Shown one piece after another: positions 1 to 7,647 of a stretch of 34,502 bases of DNA. Each line of letters begins with the position of its first letter. Position 1 is the first letter of the stretch. The notes under the pieces were generated by a model, which was not told where the DNA came from, made no database searches, and worked only from the letters and a program-made list of their open reading frames with translations. Source of the DNA: Lentisphaerales bacterium. Its GTDB lineage: Bacteria; Verrucomicrobiota; Kiritimatiellia; JAUXFM01. The translations under genes were made by a program, and so were the position numbers. The stretch spans positions 1 through 34,502 of the forward strand of contig JAUXFM010000014.1 of NCBI GenBank assembly GCA_030622955.1, in the 5' to 3' direction.

Positions 1-50
1 AGTTCACGCGGCTGTCGACTGGTACGTTTCTCACCTATCATCATGTGTTT

Positions 51-209
51 TAGAGCGGTTGAAGAAATACTGTAGCCGGAGGGGCGGTGCGAATTGTACA
101 TGATCAAGGAAGGCGAAGCAGGAATAGCAGGGCTATTCCGATGCAGCCTGACACAGAGCATACGCAATGCAGTAGCCAAAACGGCTACAGTATTTGTGAA
201 ACTGCTCTA
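51..209. repeat. Long palindromic element with 28-bp imperfect terminal inverted repeats
   Basis: The left arm (51-78) begins tagagcggtt and ends ctgtagccg. The right arm (182-209) is its reverse complement at 24 of 28 positions, including an uninterrupted 14-bp block (cggctacagtattt). Inside lies a perfect 8-bp hairpin, ggaatagc / agg / gctattcc, at 121-139. The RNA or single strand would fold into one long hairpin with side stems. Non-autonomous palindromic repeats (REP or MITE-like) look like this, but only one copy is visible here, so repetition in the genome is inferred. Confidence 0.55.
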
Positions 210-355
210 GACGAGCGCACAGCGCTCGCAGGAAAAGCCCGGGTCCTGGCGGGCGGGTCTCGGAAATAGACAGTGTTTCATAATCATAGCCCTGCTCTTA
301 CTCATAATTCGAAATCAGGACTGGGCTCAGGCGCGTGCCTCACAAAACGCAATCA

Positions 356-384
356 TTGACCTTGATTTGCAAAACTGATAAATT
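356..384 (+). promoter_or_regulatory. Candidate sigma70-type promoter for the polysaccharide export gene
   Basis: TTGACC at 356-361, a 17-bp spacer, and TAAATT at 379-384. The start codon at 398 would lie only about 7 bases after the expected transcription start. No Shine-Dalgarno sequence precedes that codon, so a very short leader would be consistent. The call rests on consensus matching only. Confidence 0.4.
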
Positions 385-397
385 ACATTGTTTTAAT

Positions 398-1474
398 ATG
401 AAACGCGCACACAACATAGTTGGCCTGTATTCATCTGTGGGGCTGGGGCTGTGCATTTTTCTGCTCTCCATGTCTTGCGGCTGTGTTACCCGTCAGGATA
501 GGCTGTTGCAGGAGATCCTCGAAGGCGATCTGATCGATATGACCGCGGACGAAGCGGATGAGCCGGTTGATGTAGCTAATCCTGATGCGCCGGAGGCGCC
601 TATTGCTGACCTGCCCGACTGGCTGAAGCCGAAAGTCGAGACTCTTGACGAGCCGGCTGAGTTGACCATACAGCCTGACTCGGTAATCGAAATTTCGGTT
701 GAAGAGGACGCTGCCCTGAGCAAGGCCTACATGGTAAACAATATTGGCGCGATTGACCTACAGTATCTTGGCCCGGTCTTTGTCGGTAACCTCACCGTGG
801 AACAGACCAGAGAGAAGATCGAGAAACTGCTTGAAAGCCGTTATGTCAAGACGGCGACCGTCGCTGTCAAGATCAGCAAGCCGTCATACGACAAGATCGC
901 CGTTTATGGTGAAGTGATGCAAGCGGGAGTGCAGAAGATAGGTCACGGGGCAACGGTTTCGCTTAAGGATGCATTGCTTCGCGCGGGCCGACTGAAGCCG
1001 CAGGCAAAGGGCGTTGTGATCAAGGTTGTCCGCAATGGCTATGTCGATCCCATTCCTGGTGTGAGGAAAGGGGAGGTCTTCTCGCTGGTGGATGAGGATG
1101 GCAAGATAAGAGTGCCGAACGTCATGCTTCGCAACAATGATCTTGTCTATGTTCTGGCCGGACCGACAAGTGCGGAGGCGAGTCCCGGCGAGAAAGAGAT
1201 CATTGTGCTCGGAGAGGTACACAAGGTGGGCCCGGTCAGGTTCCGGAGCGACGAGCCCTGCACGGTGATGAGATTGTATTTCAAGATGGGCGGCCTGCCT
1301 AAATGGGCCAAGATGAAAGCCATTAAGATCATTCGTACTGACGAGAACGGGATCGAGACGGAAATGGAAGTGAACATGAAACGCATCCTGGAAAAGGGCG
1401 ATTCCAAGGATGATGTCCAGCTTGAGAATGGGGATCGCGTGATTGTGGAGCCGCGGCGAATAATTCTTTTCTAG
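398..1474 (+). CDS. Polysaccharide export lipoprotein (Wza/BexD-type outer-membrane channel)
   Basis: Predicted outer-membrane component that carries exopolysaccharide or capsule chains out of the cell. The start at 398 gives a 358-residue protein beginning with a lipoprotein signal: MKR, a hydrophobic stretch, then a degenerate lipobox around Cys27/Cys29 (SMSCGC). The frame is open upstream to 335, but that extension would put 21 residues ahead of the signal peptide. A Poly_export domain follows (PDSVIEISV near residue 95; then NIGAIDLQYLG), and then two SLBB-type beta-grasp segments (KIAVYGEVMQAG; KEIIVLGEVHKVG). The C-terminus (VIVEPRRIILF) lacks an obvious long amphipathic helix like that of Wza. 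The autokinase gene follows after 22 bp and a phosphoglycosyl transferase after that, the standard arrangement of Wzx/Wzy-type export systems. The family is clear; the polymer is unknown. Confidence 0.88.
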   Translation: MKRAHNIVGLYSSVGLGLCIFLLSMSCGCVTRQDRLLQEILEGDLIDMTADEADEPVDVANPDAPEAPIADLPDWLKPKVETLDEPAELTIQPDSVIEISVEEDAALSKAYMVNNIGAIDLQYLGPVFVGNLTVEQTREKIEKLLESRYVKTATVAVKISKPSYDKIAVYGEVMQAGVQKIGHGATVSLKDALLRAGRLKPQAKGVVIKVVRNGYVDPIPGVRKGEVFSLVDEDGKIRVPNVMLRNNDLVYVLAGPTSAEASPGEKEIIVLGEVHKVGPVRFRSDEPCTVMRLYFKMGGLPKWAKMKAIKIIRTDENGIETEMEVNMKRILEKGDSKDDVQLENGDRVIVEPRRIILF

Positions 1475-1496
1475 TGCTTAACGGAGTTGACAAGTC

Positions 1497-3827
1497 ATGA
1501 CCGAACAAGTCAAGCATCCAGAGGCACCACCAGGCAAGGTGGATGTCAGGATCTATATCGGCATCCTTTTTCTGCGCTGGAAGCTCATAATCCTGTGTTT
1601 CCTCCTCTGCATGCTTGCTGGTGTTCTTTACATACAGCATGCCGACAAAGAGTACGAAACGAAGTGTTCGGTGATGGTCTGGCATGACCCCAACCTCGTG
1701 GTGGCCAATACGTCGGATCCTTTGGGTGCGCTGTCTATGCATGCGAAAATGCTGCAGAGTAGAGAACTCAAGACGAAAGTCGTCAACAAGCTCAAGGACG
1801 AATGGGGTAAGGATGTCGGTAGTATCTCCAAAATGATGTTGCCGGTCCAGGTTGAGGGTGTGCGCGGCCTGAAGCTGGTGCTCAATATTACCGTTACGAG
1901 TCCTGACCCGGTGTATGGCAGCACGTTCACCTCTAACCTGGTGGTCATCCATAAGGCTGACACAGAATTGATGCGGAGCGATTCAATCAATTCAGCAGCT
2001 AAGATCCTGGATACTGAACTGGCCAGGATGGAGGGAGAGATCACCAAAGCGGAAGACGATATGATTAACTATATGCGTCTCAACCAGATCCCTTATGTAA
2101 AAGCCGCCGCGACCATGGAGAGTCGGTATCTCGAGGCATTGATGGAAAGGTATAACCAGCTCAGTACGGAATTGATGTTGATGGAGGCACAATACCCCGT
2201 GCTTGAAGGTGTTGGGCCGGCTGTTGTTCGCAACGTCTTCCGCCTGAACCGTGCCACCGGCGAGGTCAGGGCTAAGCTGTTAACCATTGCAGTTGGTGCC
2301 GCCGCGGCCGACGATGCGGATCCAGGGATAACAATGACGCGCGAAGAGACAATCCCCGATGTGTTCAGCGACGATGATGCTACTCCTGAAGAGCTCGCAC
2401 AGGAGCGTGGCTGGCACGACCTTCGGTTCAGGTTGGCGCAGCTGAGAGTGCAGGAGAAGGAGCTTGTCGACAAGCTCCAGCCCGAGCATCCCAAGCTCAA
2501 GGCCGTCAAGAAGGAGATCACTACGCTGCAGCAGAAACTTGGCATGGCCAGTGGGTTGGAGATGGCGCGGCTCAGAGACAGACACCAGGCGCTCCGCATT
2601 GAGTTGGATGCACTTGAAAAAGCCCGATACCAGTGGCAGTCCAAGAACCTCCTCGCCAGCAAGAAGCAGGCAAATTACCGCCGCAAGCAGAACGTTGTTA
2701 AGCGGGTCGAGAAGATGTATCAGACGCTTTACTCCCGCTCCAACGAGATCAAGGTGTCCGAAGAACTGAAGAGCGAGCGCTTCAGATTGTTTGGCGAGAT
2801 TGTAACTGATGACGTTCCAGTATGGCCTGACCCGATCAAGATCCTGTTAGTCGCGGTTGTGCTGGGGCTCGGCTCGGGTGTTGGGCTCGCACTGACCGCT
2901 TACGCGCTTGATAACAAGGTGCAATCGATCACGGATGTTGAGTCTGTACTGGGACTCACCTTCCTTGGCGGCATTCCTTTCTGGGCGCATGGCAAGCTCG
3001 AGACTTCTGTGAGGCCCATCGTCACCGAAGAGCATTCGATGGGCGCCGTTGAAGCATATCGCGCATTACGTACGAGTGTTCTTGCCGCTGCCAACAAGAT
3101 CGGCGAGAACATTGTTGTTATTACCAGTGCAGATTCTAAAGAAGGTAAAACGCTCACGGCACTTAACCTCGCGATAATGACAGCGCAGGCCGGAAGCAAG
3201 ACGTTGCTCGTCGACATGGATCTCAGGCGTGGCCGCCTGCACAGGTCGTTGGCCATTGAACGGGCGCCCGGGGTGACCGATGCCCTCAAGGATGGCCTCA
3301 AGCTTCGTGATGTAGTCAGGCAGACACGGCATGAGAATCTCTGGTTTGTGCCGACCGGCGAAACGCATGACAATGTTGCGGAACTCCTGCATGCATCAGA
3401 TATCAAGAGCTTCTTCTCGAGTGCAAGCGAAGAGTATGACTACATCATAATCGACACCTCGCCGGTGCTCCGCGTGACCGACAGCGCCATTATTGCTACG
3501 CAGGGGCTCGGGGCCATAGTCTACGTGGCCCACTCCAATCGTACACCGAAGCCTCTTATCAGTTACTCACTGGAAGTGATAAGAGATGCCAATATTATAG
3601 GCGTGGTCATCAATGGGATAGAGATGCACAAGATAAGCAGTCTCTACTATTCGTACATTTATCCTAATTATGCCTATTACAGTAATGCGTATGCTTACGG
3701 TTATGACTATGGTTACTACTACGGCGATGGCAAGGGGCCCTCAGGCGGGCGAAAACCTGGCGCCTGGGCGTCATTGTCGCGCACCGTTGTCAAATGGCTT
3801 CAGCATACCTTTTTACCAATGGATTAA
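1497..3827 (+). CDS. Polysaccharide chain-length regulator and tyrosine autokinase (Wzc-type BY-kinase)
   Basis: Inner-membrane co-polymerase fused to a cytoplasmic tyrosine autokinase, which controls chain length and export through phosphorylation cycles. Residues about 20-50 hold a Wzz domain with the first membrane helix (LIILCFLLCMLAGVLYI). A long periplasmic, partly coiled-coil region follows. The second helix (ILLVAVVLGLGSGVGLALTA, near 450) comes after the proline-rich DDVPVWPDP motif. The kinase shows Walker A (SADSKEGKT), Walker A' (LLVDMDLRRG) and Walker B (YIIIDTSPV). Near the C-terminus is a dense tyrosine cluster (SSLYYSYIYPNYAYYSNAYA and on), the usual autophosphorylation tail. 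A GGAG lies 10 bases before the ATG. At 776 residues it is of normal size for a fused proteobacterial-type BY-kinase. Confidence 0.93.
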   Translation: MTEQVKHPEAPPGKVDVRIYIGILFLRWKLIILCFLLCMLAGVLYIQHADKEYETKCSVMVWHDPNLVVANTSDPLGALSMHAKMLQSRELKTKVVNKLKDEWGKDVGSISKMMLPVQVEGVRGLKLVLNITVTSPDPVYGSTFTSNLVVIHKADTELMRSDSINSAAKILDTELARMEGEITKAEDDMINYMRLNQIPYVKAAATMESRYLEALMERYNQLSTELMLMEAQYPVLEGVGPAVVRNVFRLNRATGEVRAKLLTIAVGAAAADDADPGITMTREETIPDVFSDDDATPEELAQERGWHDLRFRLAQLRVQEKELVDKLQPEHPKLKAVKKEITTLQQKLGMASGLEMARLRDRHQALRIELDALEKARYQWQSKNLLASKKQANYRRKQNVVKRVEKMYQTLYSRSNEIKVSEELKSERFRLFGEIVTDDVPVWPDPIKILLVAVVLGLGSGVGLALTAYALDNKVQSITDVESVLGLTFLGGIPFWAHGKLETSVRPIVTEEHSMGAVEAYRALRTSVLAAANKIGENIVVITSADSKEGKTLTALNLAIMTAQAGSKTLLVDMDLRRGRLHRSLAIERAPGVTDALKDGLKLRDVVRQTRHENLWFVPTGETHDNVAELLHASDIKSFFSSASEEYDYIIIDTSPVLRVTDSAIIATQGLGAIVYVAHSNRTPKPLISYSLEVIRDANIIGVVINGIEMHKISSLYYSYIYPNYAYYSNAYAYGYDYGYYYGDGKGPSGGRKPGAWASLSRTVVKWLQHTFLPMD

Positions 3828-3830
3828 TTG

Positions 3831-5285
3831 ATGCCAGCTCAGCGCAGTTCTCATCTACGAGTTCAGACCGCATGGGTCGCCGTTTTAGATGTCGTGTGGT
3901 TCCTGTTTGCCATGGCGACAGCAGTTTACATCTGTATTGGGGCAACTGGCTTCAGTCATTACATTATACACCAGTACGGTGGTTGGATCTTCTTCATCGC
4001 CAGCATAATATTGGGGAATTACCTGACCGGCAGCTATTCGATGCAGCAGGTGTATTCCCGGTTCGACTTGATCGTCAAATGGCTTTTCACGCTGGCGTTC
4101 GCCATACTTTTCATGAGCATCACGTCCCTGGCTATGTTGCAGTTCCTGCTCGGCCGCGGCGTCCTCATGGCTACCGTTGTTTCTTACAGCGTCCTGTCGC
4201 TTTCGTTCAAGCTGCTTGTCTACAGGACCCTCTTCAGAAGCGGCGCCTTTACCTGCAAAACCATCGTTGTCGGTACGGGTGAGCGGGCCAGGGAGATGCG
4301 CAAGCTGGTTGAACGAGAGTTTGTTCTGCCAGCCCACAAGGTCGTTTCATACATCGCTTTAAAGGAATTGGGCCTGCCGGAAAACGGGAGCGCAGATTCC
4401 GCAATTGATGGTGTAGCAGTGATGACGACCAGCCTTAAATCGTTTGAAGACGTAGTGAACAGTCTCGGCGCTGATCTCATCATCATGGGCCTGGATCATC
4501 CTGATCATTCAGTAAAGATATATCCACACCTGCGACATCTGCGTTTTAGAGGCACAGAGGTGCTGAGTTCACAGGGAGCGATAGAGATCTATAGCGGCAA
4601 GGTTGCGCTCGACCTTGTTGATGAGCAGTGGTTGACGCATGCAAGTATGGAATCGGCACTGCCTATTGTGGCACGCGCAAAGCGGCTCATGGATATTGTG
4701 ACGACCATGTTGATGTCGATTGTAGCGATTCCTGTTGGGCTTTTCATCGCGTTACTTATCAAGCTCTCCGCGCCGGGGAGCCCTGTCATATATGTGCAGG
4801 AGCGGGAAGGTCAGTTTGGCCAGGTGTTCGGAATGTACAAGTTCAGAACAATGATCGTTGGCGCCGAGGAATCTACCGGTGCTATATGGGCGCAGGAGCA
4901 CGATCAGAGGATCACACGTATCGGCCGTTTCCTGAGGAGATTCAGGATGGATGAATGGCCGCAGTTTCTCAATATCCTGCGCGGTGAAATGAGCTTTGTC
5001 GGGCCCAGGCCTGAACGGCCTGAACTGGTAGTCGAGCTTGAACGGAAGGTCCCGTTCTACCGCGAACGGGCGGATGTAATGCCGGGTCTGACAGGATGGG
5101 CCCAGATACGGTATCCCTATGGTGACAGCGTTGAGGATTCCAGGCACAAGCTGGAATACGATCTCTACTACATCAAGCACCTTTCGCTGAGTCTTGACCT
5201 ACAGATAATCCTTAGCACTGTCCAGATCGTGATCCTGGGCATGGAGCGGAAGATGGCAGGACGGAAGCGGCCGGAAGGGGATTAG
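3831..5285 (+). CDS. Polyprenyl-phosphate sugar-1-phosphate transferase (WcaJ/WbaP-type)
   Basis: Predicted to start exopolysaccharide repeat units by moving a sugar-1-phosphate from a nucleotide sugar to undecaprenyl phosphate on the inner membrane. The N-terminal half has four hydrophobic helices, followed by a Rossmann-like segment (KTIVVGTGERAREM, about residue 145). The catalytic half begins at KRLMDIVTTMLMS with a membrane hairpin and has YKFRTMIVGAE, RRFRMDEWPQ, MSFVGPRPERPE and GLTGWAQIRYPYG, all signatures of the bacterial sugar transferase family. TTG at 3828 directly precedes ATG at 3831 and I chose the ATG. Only 3 bp separate it from the autokinase, so the two are surely co-transcribed. 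No other glycosyltransferases, flippase or polymerase follow, so the rest of the pathway is either left of the window or elsewhere. Confidence 0.92.
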   Translation: MPAQRSSHLRVQTAWVAVLDVVWFLFAMATAVYICIGATGFSHYIIHQYGGWIFFIASIILGNYLTGSYSMQQVYSRFDLIVKWLFTLAFAILFMSITSLAMLQFLLGRGVLMATVVSYSVLSLSFKLLVYRTLFRSGAFTCKTIVVGTGERAREMRKLVEREFVLPAHKVVSYIALKELGLPENGSADSAIDGVAVMTTSLKSFEDVVNSLGADLIIMGLDHPDHSVKIYPHLRHLRFRGTEVLSSQGAIEIYSGKVALDLVDEQWLTHASMESALPIVARAKRLMDIVTTMLMSIVAIPVGLFIALLIKLSAPGSPVIYVQEREGQFGQVFGMYKFRTMIVGAEESTGAIWAQEHDQRITRIGRFLRRFRMDEWPQFLNILRGEMSFVGPRPERPELVVELERKVPFYRERADVMPGLTGWAQIRYPYGDSVEDSRHKLEYDLYYIKHLSLSLDLQIILSTVQIVILGMERKMAGRKRPEGD

Positions 5286-5353
5286 GAGGGGCAAGCGGAG
5301 CAGGTGCCCTATTAGACCGATGAGTCATCAGAAGAGCGCCGAACAACGGTCGC

Positions 5354-6004
5354 TTATCTGACTGGCGGATGCAGGTAAATAGGGGTGAGATTCCTTGTGG
5401 CACCATTCCCTGCAGCGATCGCCCCCACGGATCGGGCGTGCGGCACTCGTTCTTCACGAATCACCGTTTTGGCAGGAAGCTCAATCTCGTTGAGTTTGTC
5501 AGCGAGTCTGTTCCAGTCGGGTGTCGCAATGATATCGCCGGACTCAACAATCTGCGGGAGCTCTTCGAGTTCGATAAGTGAGTAGTCGATTTTGTCCATG
5601 ACAATATCATCAGCAGAAGTAAATCGTGCACACCACAGGCGTTGACGCCGTGCGTCACCGATCGTCACGACCGATGTGTTGTTTCCGTCAGTTGCTGTCT
5701 CTCGAGCCAATGCCGCGCCGCTGCTGACGCCAACAACGGGTTTGCCGTCGGGAAGTGCTATTGCCTGGGCGACAGACATTGCCACACGGAGTCCCGTAAA
5801 GGAGCCAGGGCCCAACCCGACCGCGATCTTGTCCAGGTTGGCTATTCCGGTATTCGCACCTGCAAGCAAGCCGGGCATACGGGAGAGAAGCTCCTGGTGG
5901 CTGCGGGTAGCCCCCCGCCATGACTCTTCGGAGAGAAGCTCATTGTCGCGCAGGAGCGCGACACTTCCCGTTCCGCTCGACATTTCTATTGCCAGTGTCA
6001 GCAT
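5354..6004 (-). CDS. tsaB: tRNA threonylcarbamoyladenosine biosynthesis protein TsaB
   Basis: TsaB is the dimerisation partner of TsaD in the complex that makes t6A at position 37 of ANN-decoding tRNAs. From the ATG at 6004 the protein is 216 residues. It starts MLTLAIEMSSG, the ASKHA-fold opening of the family (usually LaiDTS), and carries DKIAVGLGPGSFTGLRVAMS, whose GPGSFTGLR motif is diagnostic. The frame is open upstream to 6094, with in-frame ATGs at 6019 and 6061, but similarity to the family begins at 6004 and the upstream residues look like translated non-coding DNA. The gene converges on the sugar transferase and diverges from the membrane protein at 6151. tsaD and tsaE are not in the window. 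Confidence 0.87.
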   Translation of the reverse strand: MLTLAIEMSSGTGSVALLRDNELLSEESWRGATRSHQELLSRMPGLLAGANTGIANLDKIAVGLGPGSFTGLRVAMSVAQAIALPDGKPVVGVSSGAALARETATDGNNTSVVTIGDARRQRLWCARFTSADDIVMDKIDYSLIELEELPQIVESGDIIATPDWNRLADKLNEIELPAKTVIREERVPHARSVGAIAAGNGATRNLTPIYLHPPVR

Positions 6005-6097
6005 ACTCTTTGGCAGCATAGATCGCACATCTGTGTGAGCCAAGTCTTTTTCAGCAGGCATTTGCGCAATTTCGGCAGAACGCCGTCTTGACACTCG

Positions 6098-6126
6098 CCC
6101 CTGCTTCGCATGAAGCTACGCAGGGG
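6098..6126. other. Hairpin between tsaB and the VTT-domain gene
   Basis: cccctgc (6098-6104) pairs perfectly with gcagggg (6120-6126). Inside, cttc (6104-6107) can pair with gaag (6112-6115). It lies in the divergent intergenic region, with a GGGGAGG sequence starting inside its right arm. No T-run follows, so it is not an obvious terminator. It may be an operator, an mRNA leader structure or part of a small repeat. Confidence 0.3.
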
Positions 6127-6150
6127 AGGTGCTCACCCAATTCATCCGCT

Positions 6151-6822
6151 ATGCGTGTAGAAAGAACAATACGTTGGATAGCATTGATCGCATTTGTGCT
6201 GGCACTGATTATTGTGCCGTTCCTCTTTTTCGCGGAGCAGATCGAGAACTGGACAGTTACGTTCAAGCAATCAGCAGCATCGCATCCTTTGGTGACCGCC
6301 GCGATTCTCTTTCTTCTGCTGGCCAGTGATATTCTTCTGCCAATCCCATCAAGCATAGTGAGTACCTCTGCGGGTTACCTGCTGGGGTTCGTCGGCGGTA
6401 CGCTTGCCTCGCTCGCAGGCATGACCTTCAGTTGCATTGCGGGTTATTGGGTCGGACTGAGGTTCGGCAGGCCTGTCGCCGAGCGGCTTGTGGGTGAAGG
6501 AGAACTGGCGCGCATGGAGCGGATTAATGAGAAGTTCGGGAACTGGGTGATCGTTGTTGCGCGTGCCGTACCCGTTCTTGCAGAGGCATCGGTGCTGTTC
6601 GCCGGTGTGGGCAGAATGCCTGCATCACGTTTCTTTATGATTTCAACACTGTCGAATCTCGGTGTTTCGATGGTTTATGCTGCGGTGGGCAGGTTGGATG
6701 ACGCCTCCTTCTCGTTTCTCTTCGCCTTCATCGGTGCGATCGTGATCCCAGGCATTGCGATGCTGGCCACAGGGGAGCTGGGGGAGAGGCGGAAAGAGCC
6801 GGTAAGTGATGGAAGGGGATAA
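6151..6822 (+). CDS. VTT-domain (DedA/TVP38-like) membrane protein
   Basis: Predicted inner-membrane protein of the DedA/TVP38 superfamily; members are linked to lipid scrambling or flipping and membrane homeostasis. The ATG at 6151 gives 223 residues. It has an N-terminal helix (IALIAFVLALIIVPFLFF), the re-entrant region LLASDILLPIPSSIVSTSAG, and a central FGNWVIVVARAVPVLAEAS segment ending in AGVGRMPASRFF. That matches the family pattern F-x-x-R-x-x-P followed by AG-x-x-x-M. Further helices close the protein and its tail is charged. An open frame continues upstream to 6088, but those residues are not membrane-like. A purine-rich GGGGAGG lies about 20 bases upstream, farther than usual, which leaves the start slightly uncertain. 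The substrate is unknown. Confidence 0.8.
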   Translation: MRVERTIRWIALIAFVLALIIVPFLFFAEQIENWTVTFKQSAASHPLVTAAILFLLLASDILLPIPSSIVSTSAGYLLGFVGGTLASLAGMTFSCIAGYWVGLRFGRPVAERLVGEGELARMERINEKFGNWVIVVARAVPVLAEASVLFAGVGRMPASRFFMISTLSNLGVSMVYAAVGRLDDASFSFLFAFIGAIVIPGIAMLATGELGERRKEPVSDGRG

Positions 6823-6898
6823 GGGTTCCGCCCTGAGAAAGAAGACCCTCTTGGTTTCAGATAACGCCCAACATTCGATGAGATGGGGTGTTCGACGT

Positions 6899-7438
6899 TC
6901 AATCACTTTTATGGCGATTCTGTTTCCTGCGCTTTACTCTCTCAATAAGCTCGCGAAACCAGTAGGTGTATTGTTCCGGATGCTGCTCGACATTGCATTG
7001 TAGTTCGTGAAGAGCAACCCATTTCCAGTCCTCTACTTCGGTTGGATCAGGAGCGGGTGCACCATTAAAATCTCCGAAGAAGACGTGATCGTATTCGTTT
7101 TCGGTCAGACCATTAGGCATCTCGTGTCTGTATGTGAACATGAAAGCGGGATGAAGGGAGCATGTAATGCCGAGTTCCTGTTCCAGCCGACGTTCAGCGG
7201 CAGTAGCCGGCGCCTCGTCAGGAGCGGGGTGGCTGCAACATGCATTACTCCAGAGGCTGGGGGAATGGTACTTGTGGGCTGTGCGTTTTTGAAGCAACCA
7301 CCTGCCATCCCGATCAAAGATGAACACGGAGATGGCACTGTGCAGGGTGCCTGTGCGATGTGCTTCGAGTTTGTCACACTCGCCAAGGGGCAAGCCCGAA
7401 CTGTCGACAATTGTTACTTTTGGCTCTTCCTGCTTCAT
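6899..7438 (-). CDS. idi: Isopentenyl-diphosphate delta-isomerase, type I (Nudix)
   Basis: Interconverts isopentenyl and dimethylallyl diphosphate, the C5 building blocks of isoprenoids, in the cytoplasm. The 179-residue product carries the type I residues: metal-binding His27, His33 and His70, active-site Cys67 in NACCSHP, and Glu113/Glu115 in LTENEYDH. The Nudix-like stretch DEAPATAAERRLEQELG is also present. I chose the ATG at 7438 over the TTG at 7450 because GGAG sits 6 bases before it. A strong-looking promoter lies just upstream on the same strand. The gene is divergent from the ebo cluster, whose eboC product is a prenyltransferase homologue, so a shared isoprenoid link is plausible. 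Confidence 0.95.
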   Translation of the reverse strand: MKQEEPKVTIVDSSGLPLGECDKLEAHRTGTLHSAISVFIFDRDGRWLLQKRTAHKYHSPSLWSNACCSHPAPDEAPATAAERRLEQELGITCSLHPAFMFTYRHEMPNGLTENEYDHVFFGDFNGAPAPDPTEVEDWKWVALHELQCNVEQHPEQYTYWFRELIERVKRRKQNRHKSD

Positions 7439-7465
7439 TCCGATCTCCAAACATGATGAATGATG

Positions 7466-7494
7466 ATATTACAGCTTTGTTTGATACTGTTCAA
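7466..7494 (-). promoter_or_regulatory. Predicted promoter of idi
   Basis: Read on the minus strand: TTGAAC (7489-7494), exactly 17 bp, then TAATAT (7466-7471). This places the transcription start near 7459, about 20 bases ahead of the idi ATG and its GGAG. It is among the best promoter matches in the window. It also argues against the short plus-strand frame at 7453-7593 being a gene. Confidence 0.55.
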
Positions 7495-7647
7495 CGTATG
7501 AGGGGCCAGTTTTCTTCCAGTTCCTCTGAACCTTATGGGGGTGGCTCAACGTTTACCGATATAGTGAGCTGGCAAAGAAGGAATTGTCTGTAGCCGGCAA
7601 CCTTGGTAAGGTAGCAGTATCCTGTATTCCACCAATGAGAGGGCATA

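Larger units (their letters stand above)
1..397. other. Non-coding leader before the polysaccharide export gene
   Basis: No convincing gene was found in these 397 bases. They hold a 159-bp imperfect palindrome (51-209), a perfect 7-bp hairpin (cgagcgc, loop aca, gcgctcg at 212-228) and a candidate promoter just ahead of the first gene. The 60-codon open frame at 87-269 lies almost wholly over the palindrome and has no recognisable protein features, so I do not call it. Confidence 0.6.

Noticed and set aside
87-269. 60-codon open frame at the left end
   Set aside because: It runs through the long palindrome, has no ribosome site or protein features, and its composition follows the repeat arms.
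6823-6898. Possible bidirectional terminator between the VTT gene and idi
   Set aside because: Several short pairings exist, but none forms a convincing GC-rich stem followed by a T-run.
7453-7593. 46-codon frame between idi and eboB (starts MMNDDITALFD)
   Set aside because: It overlaps the idi promoter boxes, has a low-complexity Ser run and no ribosome site. It could not be matched to EboA.
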